64,000 nucleotides of DNA from an uncultured Lachnospiraceae bacterium (GTDB lineage Bacteria > Bacillota > Clostridia > Lachnospirales > Lachnospiraceae). Positions 15,741-24,413 of the stretch are shown here, piece by piece. The stretch lies in assembly GCA_910577785.1 (NCBI GenBank), contig CAJTNT010000004.1:1-64000 (forward strand), in the 5' to 3' direction. Position 1 is the stretch's first letter. Each line of letters begins with the position of its first letter. The position numbers were made by a program, and so were the translations under genes. The notes below the pieces were generated by a model, which made no database searches, was not told where the DNA came from, and saw only the letters and a list, made by a program, of their open reading frames with translations.

Positions 15741-17009
15741 TCACTTCTGAACCGTATCCTCCTCCTGGCGTTTTCCTTTTTGGAAGACGGCCTGATCCAG
15801 GAGGACGTCATTTTTATCTTCCACAAAAAGGGCGGTGTCGCCGTTTATTTCCCCGCCTATTCTTGCCTCGGCTTCCTCCCGGGAAATATAGGTAAGATTG
15901 TCCAGTTGGGCAAGTTCTTTGGCCAGTACGCCTTTTGGCTCTTCTTCCTGGTAGATCCGGCAGCTGTAGCGGGAATCCGAAAGCCACTGCAGGTATGATT
16001 TCAAGGATTGGGCGTTACGCATCCTTTTTAAGCGGTACTGAAGGTAGTCCTGGTAGTCTGCATCCCATTTTTCAGCGATTGCCTGCGATTCCCGGCCATC
16101 CGGCAGGCCGCAGTGCTGGGAGAGGTAATCCCCGACATATTTCGTCAGCTTTTCGGAGCCAAAAAGGTTTACGTGGGCCTTATCCGCAAAGTCCATACTG
16201 TAATCCAGAAGGCCTTCGTCATATGCCATATCCAAGTACACAAGGGAGTGTTCCTGGGCTACTTTTTGGACGGCATTGACGGAGCGCTGCATGTTGTCCG
16301 CAAGGCAGGAAGGGATGTCCGTCAGGATGAGCTGGATGCCCCTTTTCTGGCATTCTCTAATAATTTTTTCCAGGTAGCGGAAGGCGGTGTTATCCGTGCC
16401 TGCCATATCATCCCTTGCAATCCTTCGGAAAGCGGAATTGTCCACGGTTTTGCTTTTAAAAAGGGCATTTTTGGTAGCGTATGGCTGGATGTGGAAATCA
16501 GCCTCTGACAGTTCCTCCCAGCGGTTATGGTAGACGGAAAACGGACAGAAATATTCAAAGCGGTCTTCCCAGGTATCAAACATGTCGCAGATCCCCCTGA
16601 TTTTTGCAGCGGAAAGCGGGATGCTGTCAAATGCGATATGGATAAGCTTGTCCTGATCCTGGCGTTTTTTGTCAACGTGAGCCTTATAGGTATCCATAAC
16701 CACAACCTTGGGCTGGCCGTACTCCAAGGCGCACATCAGGGTCCAGTAAATCTGTGGGATTGTGCTGCTTGGGGCAGCCAGGTTGTATGAACGGATCCCA
16801 TATTGCTCCCATAATTCCATGGGCTGGATGGCATAATAGATATGGCTGGTTCCCATAAACCATACATCATATCCGGTTGGATCCTGCCAGAATTCCGCAT
16901 AACGTTCTCTGCTTTCCTTCATTTCCATAAGGCTGGATACGGCGCCTGACAGAATGCCCAGTATCAGCATAAAACAGATACATGATGCCAGCTTTTTTAT
17001 TTGATGCAT
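15741..17009 (-). CDS. membrane-anchored SGNH-like partner of the MBOAT acyltransferase
   Basis: A 422-residue protein with one N-terminal membrane helix (residues 7-27) and an outside domain with FMGTSHIYYAIQP (SGNH block I with the GTSH serine), a central DIPS block and DKAHVNLFGSEKLT (block V with the AHVN histidine). This is the DltD/AlgJ-like group whose members work with an MBOAT protein to move acyl groups onto surface polymers. It directly follows the MBOAT gene (42-bp gap) with a strong AGGAGG site. The C-terminal 120 residues are less conserved. It probably completes O-acetylation or a similar acyl transfer; the acceptor polymer is unknown. Confidence 0.85.
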   Translation of the reverse strand: MHQIKKLASCICFMLILGILSGAVSSLMEMKESRERYAEFWQDPTGYDVWFMGTSHIYYAIQPMELWEQYGIRSYNLAAPSSTIPQIYWTLMCALEYGQPKVVVMDTYKAHVDKKRQDQDKLIHIAFDSIPLSAAKIRGICDMFDTWEDRFEYFCPFSVYHNRWEELSEADFHIQPYATKNALFKSKTVDNSAFRRIARDDMAGTDNTAFRYLEKIIRECQKRGIQLILTDIPSCLADNMQRSVNAVQKVAQEHSLVYLDMAYDEGLLDYSMDFADKAHVNLFGSEKLTKYVGDYLSQHCGLPDGRESQAIAEKWDADYQDYLQYRLKRMRNAQSLKSYLQWLSDSRYSCRIYQEEEPKGVLAKELAQLDNLTYISREEAEARIGGEINGDTALFVEDKNDVLLDQAVFQKGKRQEEDTVQK

Positions 17010-17051
17010 CTGGAAACCTCCTCTCTGTGCTTAAGATAGTTCTAAAAAGTA

Positions 17052-18536
17052 TCAGAACTGGAAATATACAAAGGCCTGCGCGTCATAGGCATTTCCCCAG
17101 ACGCCAAAAACCAGCACGAATAAGATCCCCACAAGATAGACCGGCCAGCGGAACCAGAGATTCTGTTCCAGCAGCCTGTCCATAATATGGATCTTCTTAT
17201 ATTTCATCCAATCAGCGGCCAGCAGGATGGCAAGGGAAAACAGCAGCAAATGGAACTGCCGCTGGCTCAGCCCCAGCTGGTAAATGGATTGATCCAGGAA
17301 TATCCATGGGTTATGCACCGTAAAAATGCTCCGGATCATGTAGCTCGCATCCCGCATGCTCTCTGCACGGAAAAAAATCCAGGCAAAATCGACCAGGACA
17401 AAGGTTACTGCTATCTTCAGGAAGCGATGGCCAAAACTCTTTTCCTTTACCCCCAGCAGCTTGCCCAGCTTCTCCCGGCAGGGCGCCAGCATGCCGCCAA
17501 CCACCTGGAATAGGCCGTTCAGTCCGCCCCAGGCCACATAGGTCCACTGCGCGCCATGCCATAGGCCGCTTACCAAAAACACTAGCAGCACATTCAGGTA
17601 CTTGCGGGCTGTCCCTCTGCGGCTGCCCCCCAGGGGGATATAGAGGTAATCCCGGAACCAGGAAGTAAGGGAAATATGCCACCTCCGCCAAAATTCCGCC
17701 ACGCTCTGCGCGAAATAGGGGCAGTTGAAATTCTCCATCAGCGTAAAGCCCATGACCTTAGCCGCGCCCACCGCAATCAGGGAATAGCCGGAAAAATCGC
17801 AATAAATCTGGATGGCAAAAAGGACACTGGCCAACAGGAAGTAACATCCCTCGTACTGGCCTACATTCCCATAAACAGTATCCACCAACAGGCCAATCCT
17901 GTCCGCAATCACAATCTTCTGGAAATACCCCCAGAGCATCAGCAGAAGGCCACGGCGGAAATTTTCATAGGAAAACAACGTCTGGCGGCCAATCTGCACC
18001 AGGAGGTTTTTGGAGCGCTCGATAGGCCCCGCCACCAGCTGCGGGAAAAACGACACAAACAAGGCATATTTCAGGAAATTCTTTTCCACATAGATTTCCT
18101 TGCGGTACACATCCATGGTATAACTCAGCGCCTGGAAAATGTAAAACGAAATCCCTACCGGGAGCAGGAGGTCAAATTTGGGCGTAAGGAGCGCCAAATT
18201 GCATTTCGCTAAAATAAGATTAATATTCTCAATGGCAAAGTCAAAATATTTAAACAGGAACAGGAGAGATAGGTTCAGGGTGAAGCTTAGCGCCACAAAG
18301 AGCTTTTTTCTCCTTCGCGGCTGTCCCTTCTGGTCACATCGGTCAATCAGCAGGCCGCTGATATATGTAACGGCTGTCGAATAGAAAAGCAGCAGCGCAT
18401 ATTTTGCATTCCAGCACATATAAAAGAAATAACTTGCTGCCAGCAACCATAGATACCTGATTTTCTTGGGTATTGCAAAATACAGCAATACCACGATTGG
18501 GAAAAAAACAATAAAACTCACCGAATTGAATAACAT
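17052..18536 (-). CDS. MBOAT family membrane O-acyltransferase (DltB/AlgI-like)
   Basis: A 494-residue polytopic protein starting MLFNSVSFIVFFPIVVLLY, as MBOAT proteins of the AlgI/DltB group commonly do, with the diagnostic histidine in GLWHGAQWTYVAWG near residue 320. It moves an activated acyl group across the membrane for addition to a surface polymer by the partner SGNH protein downstream. Start choice is strong: GGAGG precedes 18536, and the -10/-35 of a near-consensus promoter (18583-18611) would overlap any upstream start at 18611. Three 22-bp direct repeats lie over and upstream of the -35. Substrate not identifiable. Confidence 0.93.
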   Translation of the reverse strand: MLFNSVSFIVFFPIVVLLYFAIPKKIRYLWLLAASYFFYMCWNAKYALLLFYSTAVTYISGLLIDRCDQKGQPRRRKKLFVALSFTLNLSLLFLFKYFDFAIENINLILAKCNLALLTPKFDLLLPVGISFYIFQALSYTMDVYRKEIYVEKNFLKYALFVSFFPQLVAGPIERSKNLLVQIGRQTLFSYENFRRGLLLMLWGYFQKIVIADRIGLLVDTVYGNVGQYEGCYFLLASVLFAIQIYCDFSGYSLIAVGAAKVMGFTLMENFNCPYFAQSVAEFWRRWHISLTSWFRDYLYIPLGGSRRGTARKYLNVLLVFLVSGLWHGAQWTYVAWGGLNGLFQVVGGMLAPCREKLGKLLGVKEKSFGHRFLKIAVTFVLVDFAWIFFRAESMRDASYMIRSIFTVHNPWIFLDQSIYQLGLSQRQFHLLLFSLAILLAADWMKYKKIHIMDRLLEQNLWFRWPVYLVGILFVLVFGVWGNAYDAQAFVYFQF

Positions 18537-18582
18537 CCCCGATTCCTCCATGCCATATAAAATGCATAAAACAAACAAAATT

Positions 18583-18611
18583 ATTATAAGCATAATTTTC
18601 TTTTTTGTCAA
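18583..18611 (-). promoter_or_regulatory. promoter of the MBOAT-SGNH pair
   Basis: Minus strand: -35 TTGACA (18611-18606), 17-bp spacer, -10 TATAAT (18588-18583), both perfect to consensus. The -35 is the first of three repeated TTGRCA-like boxes. Confidence 0.85.
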
Positions 18612-18670
18612 TAATTTATTAAAATCTTGTCAATTATTTATTACAATCCTGCCAATCATTCATTACAAAT
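18605..18670. repeat. three 22-bp direct repeats at the MBOAT promoter
   Basis: Units at 18605-18626, 18627-18648 and 18649-18670. The first two differ at only three positions; the third is more diverged. On the minus strand each ends in TTGACA or TTGGCA. The 22-bp period places them on one face of the helix, as for an activator or repressor array. Confidence 0.7.
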
Positions 18671-18709
18671 ATTTTTCGCCCCGTAATATGGTAAGCAGCA
18701 ACTGCAAAG

Positions 18710-18738
18710 TTGCCGCGGTTAAAAATCCATGGTAGAAT
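18710..18738 (+). promoter_or_regulatory. promoter of the PHP gene
   Basis: Plus strand: -35 TTGCCG (18710-18715), 17-bp spacer, -10 TAGAAT (18733-18738), about 30 bases before the PHP start codon. Confidence 0.6.
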
Positions 18739-18767
18739 ACATAGGGCCAATCTAAAAGAGGGCCACT

Positions 18768-19658
18768 ATGAAAGCGGAGGAAAATGGAACTATGATTGAT
18801 TTGCATACACATTCCACAAAATCGGACGGCACCCTGACGCCAAAGGAATTGGTGCGGCTGGCCAAAGAATTGGGGTTAGAAGCAATTGCGCTGACTGACC
18901 ATGATACGGTCAGCGGCCTGGAAGAAGCGCAGGAGGAAGGGGCGCGCATAGGCGTAGAGGCAGCGCCTGGCATAGAGCTTTCCACGAACCATGAAGGGAT
19001 GGAAGTGCATATTCTGGGCTACTATATTAATAGAAGGAACGCAGAATTTATGCATAAATTAAGGGAGTTTGTCGAAGAGCGGGAGCGGAGGAACCAGAAG
19101 ATGGCAAAACTGCTGCAGCAAGAAGGATTTGGCGTCACAATGGAGGATTTATGGCAGGAATATCCGAAAAGCATTATTACGAGGGCGCATTTTGCACGGT
19201 ATCTGGTTGACCATGGATTTGTAAAAGACCGGGATACCGTGTTCCAGGAATATCTGGGGGAAGGATGCCGCTGCTATGTCCCCAGGAAAAAGATTACTCC
19301 CTTTGAGGCAATCTCTTTGATCCGCCTGGGGGAGGGCGTGCCGTTCTTTGCCCATCCGGTTCTGTGCCGGATGGCGGACGAGGCGCTTTATTCCTTTACC
19401 AAACAGCTCAAAGAGGCCGGACTGGCGGGAATCGAAGCAATTTATTCTATGAATGAGCCGGAAGACGAACGGAAGCTGTGCCAAATGGCAGAAAAACTTG
19501 GGCTTCTCATCAGCGGAGGTTCTGATTTCCACGGAAAAAACAAGCCCCACATCCAGCTTGGCGCCGGCAGGGGCGGCCTCCAGGTTCCCTACCAATACCT
19601 GGAAGATATCAAAAAGTGGCGCCGGGCGCATATCAAGCCACAGGCCTCGCGGGACTAA
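18768..19658 (+). CDS. PHP-domain phosphoesterase (RNase AM / YciV-like)
   Basis: A 296-residue metal-dependent phosphoesterase. DLHTHSTKSDGTLTP at the start, LTDHDTVSG near residue 43, the insert domain (residues 100-180), FAHPVL near 195 and the late GSDFHG give the full PHP metal set. This subgroup includes nucleoside 3',5'-bisphosphate phosphatases that also trim RNA 5' ends. Two starts are possible: 18768 with GAGGG, or 18792 (MIDLHTH) with GGAGG eleven bases upstream. It is transcribed on the plus strand alone, divergent from the MBOAT gene and convergent with the HAD gene. Exact substrate inferred from family only. Confidence 0.9.
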   Translation: MKAEENGTMIDLHTHSTKSDGTLTPKELVRLAKELGLEAIALTDHDTVSGLEEAQEEGARIGVEAAPGIELSTNHEGMEVHILGYYINRRNAEFMHKLREFVEERERRNQKMAKLLQQEGFGVTMEDLWQEYPKSIITRAHFARYLVDHGFVKDRDTVFQEYLGEGCRCYVPRKKITPFEAISLIRLGEGVPFFAHPVLCRMADEALYSFTKQLKEAGLAGIEAIYSMNEPEDERKLCQMAEKLGLLISGGSDFHGKNKPHIQLGAGRGGLQVPYQYLEDIKKWRRAHIKPQASRD

Positions 19659-19722
19659 AAGCGCAAGGGAGGCCGCAGAAAGAAATCCAAACAGATCCCT
19701 CTCTGCGGCCCGTATGCCCCTC
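19659..19722. terminator. stem-loop between convergent PHP and HAD genes
   Basis: Stem GGCCGCAGA (near 19672) and TCTGCGGCC (near 19702) in the 64-bp gap. It may terminate both genes, though no strong T run follows on either strand. Confidence 0.5.
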
Positions 19723-20547
19723 CTATCTTTCCTCTGGAGACAGGATATATTTCTCAATGACTTCCGCAATCGCCCCATGCTCATTATCATGCTCTGTCAC
19801 ATAATCCGCGACCTTCATAAGCTCGCTATGCGCATTCTTCACAGCCACCCCTACATGGGCTGCACGGACCATGGCGATATCGTTGCGCTCATCCCCCACG
19901 GCAACCGTATTTTCCATTGGGATGCCCAAAAAGCTGCTGATATAATGGACGCCGCTGCCCTTATTAATCCCCTTCGGGCAGTATTCCAAAAATTCATCAT
20001 GGGAAAAGAAGGAATTGCTCCTCTCTTCCAGATAGCTGTGGCTCTCCTGGAACTGCCGCAGCCGATCCGTATCGTCCACATTGATCAGGATCACCTTGTT
20101 CGGCTCCTTGTCCAGGCTGCTGAAGAGGTCATCCACAAGCTGGTAACGCATCACGGCATTGGAGAGGTAAAATTCCAGCTCTTTGCCATCTTTCTCCGTT
20201 ATAATCGTATCCCGCTGGTACGTCTGCACATAGATGCCCTCCTTATGCGCCTCGTCAATCAGCTCTTTTGTCACCTCCATCGGCAGCGTACGTTCTGAGA
20301 GGATCCTCCCTGCGGCGCAGTCATAGATAACGCCTCCATTGTAAGCCGCCATATAACATCCCGGCTGTGTCAGTTCCAGTTCCCGGATTACAATCCTGCC
20401 TGTGGCGATGGGGCGCCCTGTCATCAGCACAAAGTAATGCCCCTGTTCCAGCAGGCGCCGGATGGCCTCACGGTTTTCCTTTGAAACACTTTTATCCTTG
20501 TTCAGCAAGGTGTCGTCAATATCTGTAAATAAGATTTTACTGCTCAT
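19723..20547 (-). CDS. Cof-type HAD-superfamily phosphatase
   Basis: Cytoplasmic hydrolase of 274 residues. Motif I DIDDTLL (residues 9-15), motif II MTGRP, a C2B cap domain in the middle, motif III Lys in KGINKGSG, and motif IV GDERNDIAM place it in the Cof/YbjI/YidA group, which acts on sugar phosphates, flavin or other small phosphorylated compounds. Substrate cannot be read from sequence. It follows ppk by 44 bp on the same strand and may be co-transcribed with the polyphosphate genes. Confidence 0.92.
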   Translation of the reverse strand: MSSKILFTDIDDTLLNKDKSVSKENREAIRRLLEQGHYFVLMTGRPIATGRIVIRELELTQPGCYMAAYNGGVIYDCAAGRILSERTLPMEVTKELIDEAHKEGIYVQTYQRDTIITEKDGKELEFYLSNAVMRYQLVDDLFSSLDKEPNKVILINVDDTDRLRQFQESHSYLEERSNSFFSHDEFLEYCPKGINKGSGVHYISSFLGIPMENTVAVGDERNDIAMVRAAHVGVAVKNAHSELMKVADYVTEHDNEHGAIAEVIEKYILSPEER

Positions 20548-20591
20548 TCTCTTCGTTTCCTTTCCTACTCTTCTGCCCTACGCCTCCATCT

Positions 20592-22757
20592 TTATTCTTC
20601 CACTGGCTCTGCAGGGATAAATACCCTTTCCTGGTATACATTTACCTTCTTGGGAACTGCTTTTTCGGCTTCCTTGCAGAACTGCTGCTGGGAATTGACC
20701 AATTTCTTCCCGCGCTTGTCTATTTTCTCATAATGGCCGTCCGCCTGCAGGATATGGGATTTGGTATTGTCCGCCAATTGGATTTCCATCACATGCCGTA
20801 CCTGCGCCATCAAGGCCTCGTTTTCCACCGGGAAAATAATCTCCACCCGGCGGTCCAGATTCCGCGGCATCCAGTCCGCACTGCCCATATAAATCTCTTC
20901 CTGCCCGTCATTGTGGAACCAGAAAATGCGGCTGTGTTCCAGGAAATTTCCCACAATCGAACGCACGCGGATATTCTCGCTGACGCCAGGGACGCCCACC
21001 TTCAGGCAGCAGATCCCGCGGATTACCAGGTCAATCTGCACCCCTGCCGCCGACGCCTCGTACAGCGCGGCAATAATATCGCGGTCGCAGAGGGAATTCA
21101 TCTTCGCCTTGATAAAGGCCTCACGGCCTGCATTCGCGTGCTTGATCTCCCGTTTGATCAGCTTGAGGAAACGTTTGCGCAGCCATATGGGCGCCACCAC
21201 CAGCTTATTCCAGGAAAGGGGCTCCGAATAGCCGGACAGCATGTTGAAAACGGCCGTGGCATCCTCGCCAATCGCTTCCGAACAGGTGAACATGCCCAGA
21301 TCCGTATAAAGCTTTGCCGTAGAGTCGTTGTAATTCCCCGTCCCCAGGTGTACATAGCGGCGGATCCCATCCTCTTCCTTGCGCACCACCAGCGCAATCT
21401 TGCTGTGGGTCTTCAAGCCGACCAGCCCATAGATCACATGGCAGCCTGCCTTCTCCAGCTTTTTCGCCCATACAATGTTGTTCTCCTCGTCAAAACGGGC
21501 TTTGAGCTCCACCAGCACGGAAACCTGCTTGCCATTCTCCGCTGCCTGCGCCAGGGAGGCGATAATCGGGGAATTGCCGCTGACGCGGTACAGGGTCTGC
21601 TTGATGGCCAGCACATCCGGATCCTTCGCCGCCTGGCGGATAAAATCTACCACTGGGTCAAAGGTCTGGTACGGATGGTGCAGCAGGATATCCCCTTTGC
21701 GGATTTCCTCAAAAATATCCTGCCCTGGCGCAATCTGCGGCACCTGCTGGGGCTTATGGGGCGGATAACGCAAATCGTCCCCATCCTCAATCCCATACAG
21801 TTTCATCAAAAAAGTCAGATCGATCGGCCCATTGATCTTAAAAATATCTTCCTGGGCAATATGCAGATCATCCTGGAGGATTTTCAGCAGGCGCTTATCG
21901 ACCTTCTCCTCCACTTCCAGGCGGATCACCTCGCCCCACTGCCGCTTCCGCAGCTGCTTCTGGATTTCCTGCAGCAAATCCTCCGCCTCATCCTCATCAA
22001 TGCTCAGGTCTGCATTCCGCATAATCCGGTAAGGATAAGCACAGACCACGTTATAATTCAGGAACAGGCGGTGGATATTACGCTCAATCATCTGCTCCAG
22101 CAGCAGGAACGCCCTGCCCCCTTCCTCTGACGGGGGGATCGGCACCAGCCGCGGCAGCACGGACGGCACCTGCACCGTGGCAAATTCCTGCTCTCCCTTT
22201 TTGTCCTCCTTTTTGGTCAGAAGCGCCGCAATGTTCAGGGACTTATTGCGGATTAAAGGGAAGGGCCGCGACGCGTCCACCGCCATCGGCGTAAGCACGG
22301 GATAAACCGCCTCTTCAAAATAGCGGTCCGCATACTCTGCCTGTTTTTCTGTCAAATCCTCATGCGCATCCACAATATGTATCTCATGGTTCTGTAACAG
22401 CGGCGCCAGCGAGCGGTTATATGTAGAATACTGCATTTCCACCAATGCCCGCGTATCCTTATTAATAGCCTCCAGCTGCTCCTTGGCCGTCATGCCCGCA
22501 ATATCCTTTTTCTTATATTCGGCATGTACCATATCCTTCAGCGAGGCCACACGCACCATAAAAAACTCATCCAAATTGGAAGAGGTAATGCTGACAAACT
22601 TCAGCCGCTCCAGCAGCGGAATATTCTTATCCCGCGCCTCATTCAGTACCCTGTGGTTAAACTTCAGCCAACTTAGTTCCCTGTTCTCATAATATTCTGG
22701 CTTTAGGAAATCCTTTTCCTTATCTTTCTCTTTTTCCTTATCTTTCTCTTTATCCAT
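20592..22757 (-). CDS. ppk1: polyphosphate kinase 1
   Basis: Makes inorganic polyphosphate from ATP reversibly. The 721-residue protein has all four PPK1 domains: the N-terminal ENRELSWLKFNHRVLNEA, the middle head domain, and two phospholipase D-like C-terminal domains with the histidines of HLGTGNYNDSTAK (autophosphorylated) and EHSRIFWFHN. It starts with an odd charged tag of repeated Lys-Glu-Asp units (residues 2-16), absent from most PPK1 proteins. The ppx/gppA gene lies just upstream in the same direction, giving a synthesis-plus-breakdown pair. Identification is firm. Confidence 0.97.
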   Translation of the reverse strand: MDKEKDKEKEKDKEKDFLKPEYYENRELSWLKFNHRVLNEARDKNIPLLERLKFVSITSSNLDEFFMVRVASLKDMVHAEYKKKDIAGMTAKEQLEAINKDTRALVEMQYSTYNRSLAPLLQNHEIHIVDAHEDLTEKQAEYADRYFEEAVYPVLTPMAVDASRPFPLIRNKSLNIAALLTKKEDKKGEQEFATVQVPSVLPRLVPIPPSEEGGRAFLLLEQMIERNIHRLFLNYNVVCAYPYRIMRNADLSIDEDEAEDLLQEIQKQLRKRQWGEVIRLEVEEKVDKRLLKILQDDLHIAQEDIFKINGPIDLTFLMKLYGIEDGDDLRYPPHKPQQVPQIAPGQDIFEEIRKGDILLHHPYQTFDPVVDFIRQAAKDPDVLAIKQTLYRVSGNSPIIASLAQAAENGKQVSVLVELKARFDEENNIVWAKKLEKAGCHVIYGLVGLKTHSKIALVVRKEEDGIRRYVHLGTGNYNDSTAKLYTDLGMFTCSEAIGEDATAVFNMLSGYSEPLSWNKLVVAPIWLRKRFLKLIKREIKHANAGREAFIKAKMNSLCDRDIIAALYEASAAGVQIDLVIRGICCLKVGVPGVSENIRVRSIVGNFLEHSRIFWFHNDGQEEIYMGSADWMPRNLDRRVEIIFPVENEALMAQVRHVMEIQLADNTKSHILQADGHYEKIDKRGKKLVNSQQQFCKEAEKAVPKKVNVYQERVFIPAEPVEE

Positions 22758-22856
22758 GCGATTACCCTCCTGTTAGAAACCATCTATTTTTGCAATATAA
22801 CCTCACGCAGCCTATGCCAGCTGATCTTGGTATACCATCCCCTGCTCCCGCATTTT

Positions 22857-24389
22857 TTAAAACACTTTCTTCTCCCGAATCATCGGCTTCACGCTGAATA
22901 CCTCTTCAAAAGAATTCGCATACGCTGGCAGCAGCCCTTTCTCCAGCACGATATCTTCAGACGCCTCCACCGTAATCACCAATTCCCTTTCCTTGAGCGC
23001 CGCCTTTACTCCCTGAAACTTCTGCTTGTGGCTGCGGTCAAGCGCATTGGCGATCTTGAGGATGGCTGTCAGCTTTGAAACTACCATATAGCTGGCCTGA
23101 TCCAGCTTATCGCTCACATCCCCATAAGTCAGTGAGGATTTTGACGTATAGCGGATGATATCCCCAATAATCTCCCGTTCCAGCTGGCTTACTCCGATAA
23201 TTTCCGAGGCCATCACAATCCGGTACGAACAATCCGCCTGATCCACCAGGCTGATATACCTCCCACAGTCATGCAGGGTTGCCGCCACCTGCAGCAGCAG
23301 GCGCTCCCGCTTCCCCATGCCATGGATTTTCTTCATGGCGTCGAATACAATCGTCGACATCGACAGCACAGCCTCCGTATGGCGGGAATAGCCCTGGTAG
23401 CGCTCCGCAAGGCTTTTTGCCGCATTGAGGATATCCTCCTCAAAATTGTGCCCGAAGGACACCATCCGCCTGCGCTCTGCGTAATCACAGACAATGCCGT
23501 CATTGATATTAAATCCTGGCACCCAGATATAACCCGCATCCAGCTCCTCCGTCAGGCGCTTATAGAGTACGACCGAAGGCACAATTAATGGGTCATGCTC
23601 ATTGGGCAGGTTCAGCTCTTCTGAAATCTCTTCCGAGCTCTTCTTGCTCCATTTCTTCAGCAGCTTCAGGAAACGTTCTGTCTCAATCGTCCCATCCTCT
23701 TCCTTCTTGGAAAAGCTCTTGACAATCTCGCCTATGTAATCGCCCAGGAAAATCACATATTGAATCTCTGCATCCTGCAGGTATATGCGCTTGAAAATCT
23801 CCAGTTCCTTGTCCACCAGTTCCTGGATCTGCGTCTCATAATGGGAGACCAGATTCTCAATTTTTAATATTTTTTCCCGGATGCGCATAATTCCCAGCTC
23901 AATATGCTGCGTAGTCACAGCCTTTCCCTTCTGGAAGAGGGAAATCTGCATGCTGCCCCCTCCCACGTCCACAATGGCCGCGCCTTTCTGTATCATTTTC
24001 TCAAATTCCGGCGACATGGCCAAGGCCTTATATTCCATAAAACGGTACTCCGAATTGCTCAGCACCGTAACGTCAATCTTTGTGCGCAGCCGGATCTGAT
24101 CCAGGATAAACACCTCATTGCTGACACTGCGCAGCGTATTGCCCGCATAGGCGCGGTAAGCATCCACCTTGTAACTGTTCATAATGCTGTGGAACTCCTT
24201 CAGCACCTGGCAGAGCTCCTCTGCCAGCTCATAACCAATCATACCCTTGCGGTAGGCGTCCCTCCCCAAATCAATATTGCTGCGCACATAATCAATGTGG
24301 CGTATCTTGCGCCCTGAGGTAATCTCTGACACCTTCAGGCTCACCTCATGGGAACCAATATAAATCGCTGCAAACGTTGTCGTCTTCAT
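22857..24389 (-). CDS. ppx: Ppx/GppA exopolyphosphatase with HD domain
   Basis: A 510-residue member of the ASKHA phosphatase group. The N-terminal actin-like part shows AAIYIGSHEVSLKV and AAIVDVGGGSMQISLF (phosphate-binding Gly loop); the C-terminal part is an HD domain with LHDCGRYISL near residue 370. It removes terminal phosphate from polyphosphate or hydrolyses pppGpp. Its place just upstream of ppk1 favours the polyphosphate role. The usual first-motif Asp after the Gly is replaced (YIGSHE rather than D-x-G-S), a change seen in some clostridial members. Specificity between polyphosphate and pppGpp is not settled by sequence. Confidence 0.92.
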   Translation of the reverse strand: MKTTTFAAIYIGSHEVSLKVSEITSGRKIRHIDYVRSNIDLGRDAYRKGMIGYELAEELCQVLKEFHSIMNSYKVDAYRAYAGNTLRSVSNEVFILDQIRLRTKIDVTVLSNSEYRFMEYKALAMSPEFEKMIQKGAAIVDVGGGSMQISLFQKGKAVTTQHIELGIMRIREKILKIENLVSHYETQIQELVDKELEIFKRIYLQDAEIQYVIFLGDYIGEIVKSFSKKEEDGTIETERFLKLLKKWSKKSSEEISEELNLPNEHDPLIVPSVVLYKRLTEELDAGYIWVPGFNINDGIVCDYAERRRMVSFGHNFEEDILNAAKSLAERYQGYSRHTEAVLSMSTIVFDAMKKIHGMGKRERLLLQVAATLHDCGRYISLVDQADCSYRIVMASEIIGVSQLEREIIGDIIRYTSKSSLTYGDVSDKLDQASYMVVSKLTAILKIANALDRSHKQKFQGVKAALKERELVITVEASEDIVLEKGLLPAYANSFEEVFSVKPMIREKKVF

Positions 24390-24413
24390 ACCTTTTCCTT
24401 TCTGTGACCCCTC

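Noticed and set aside
20733..22130. 465-codon plus-strand frame opposite ppk1
   Set aside because: Antisense to a complete, conserved enzyme; no known motif.
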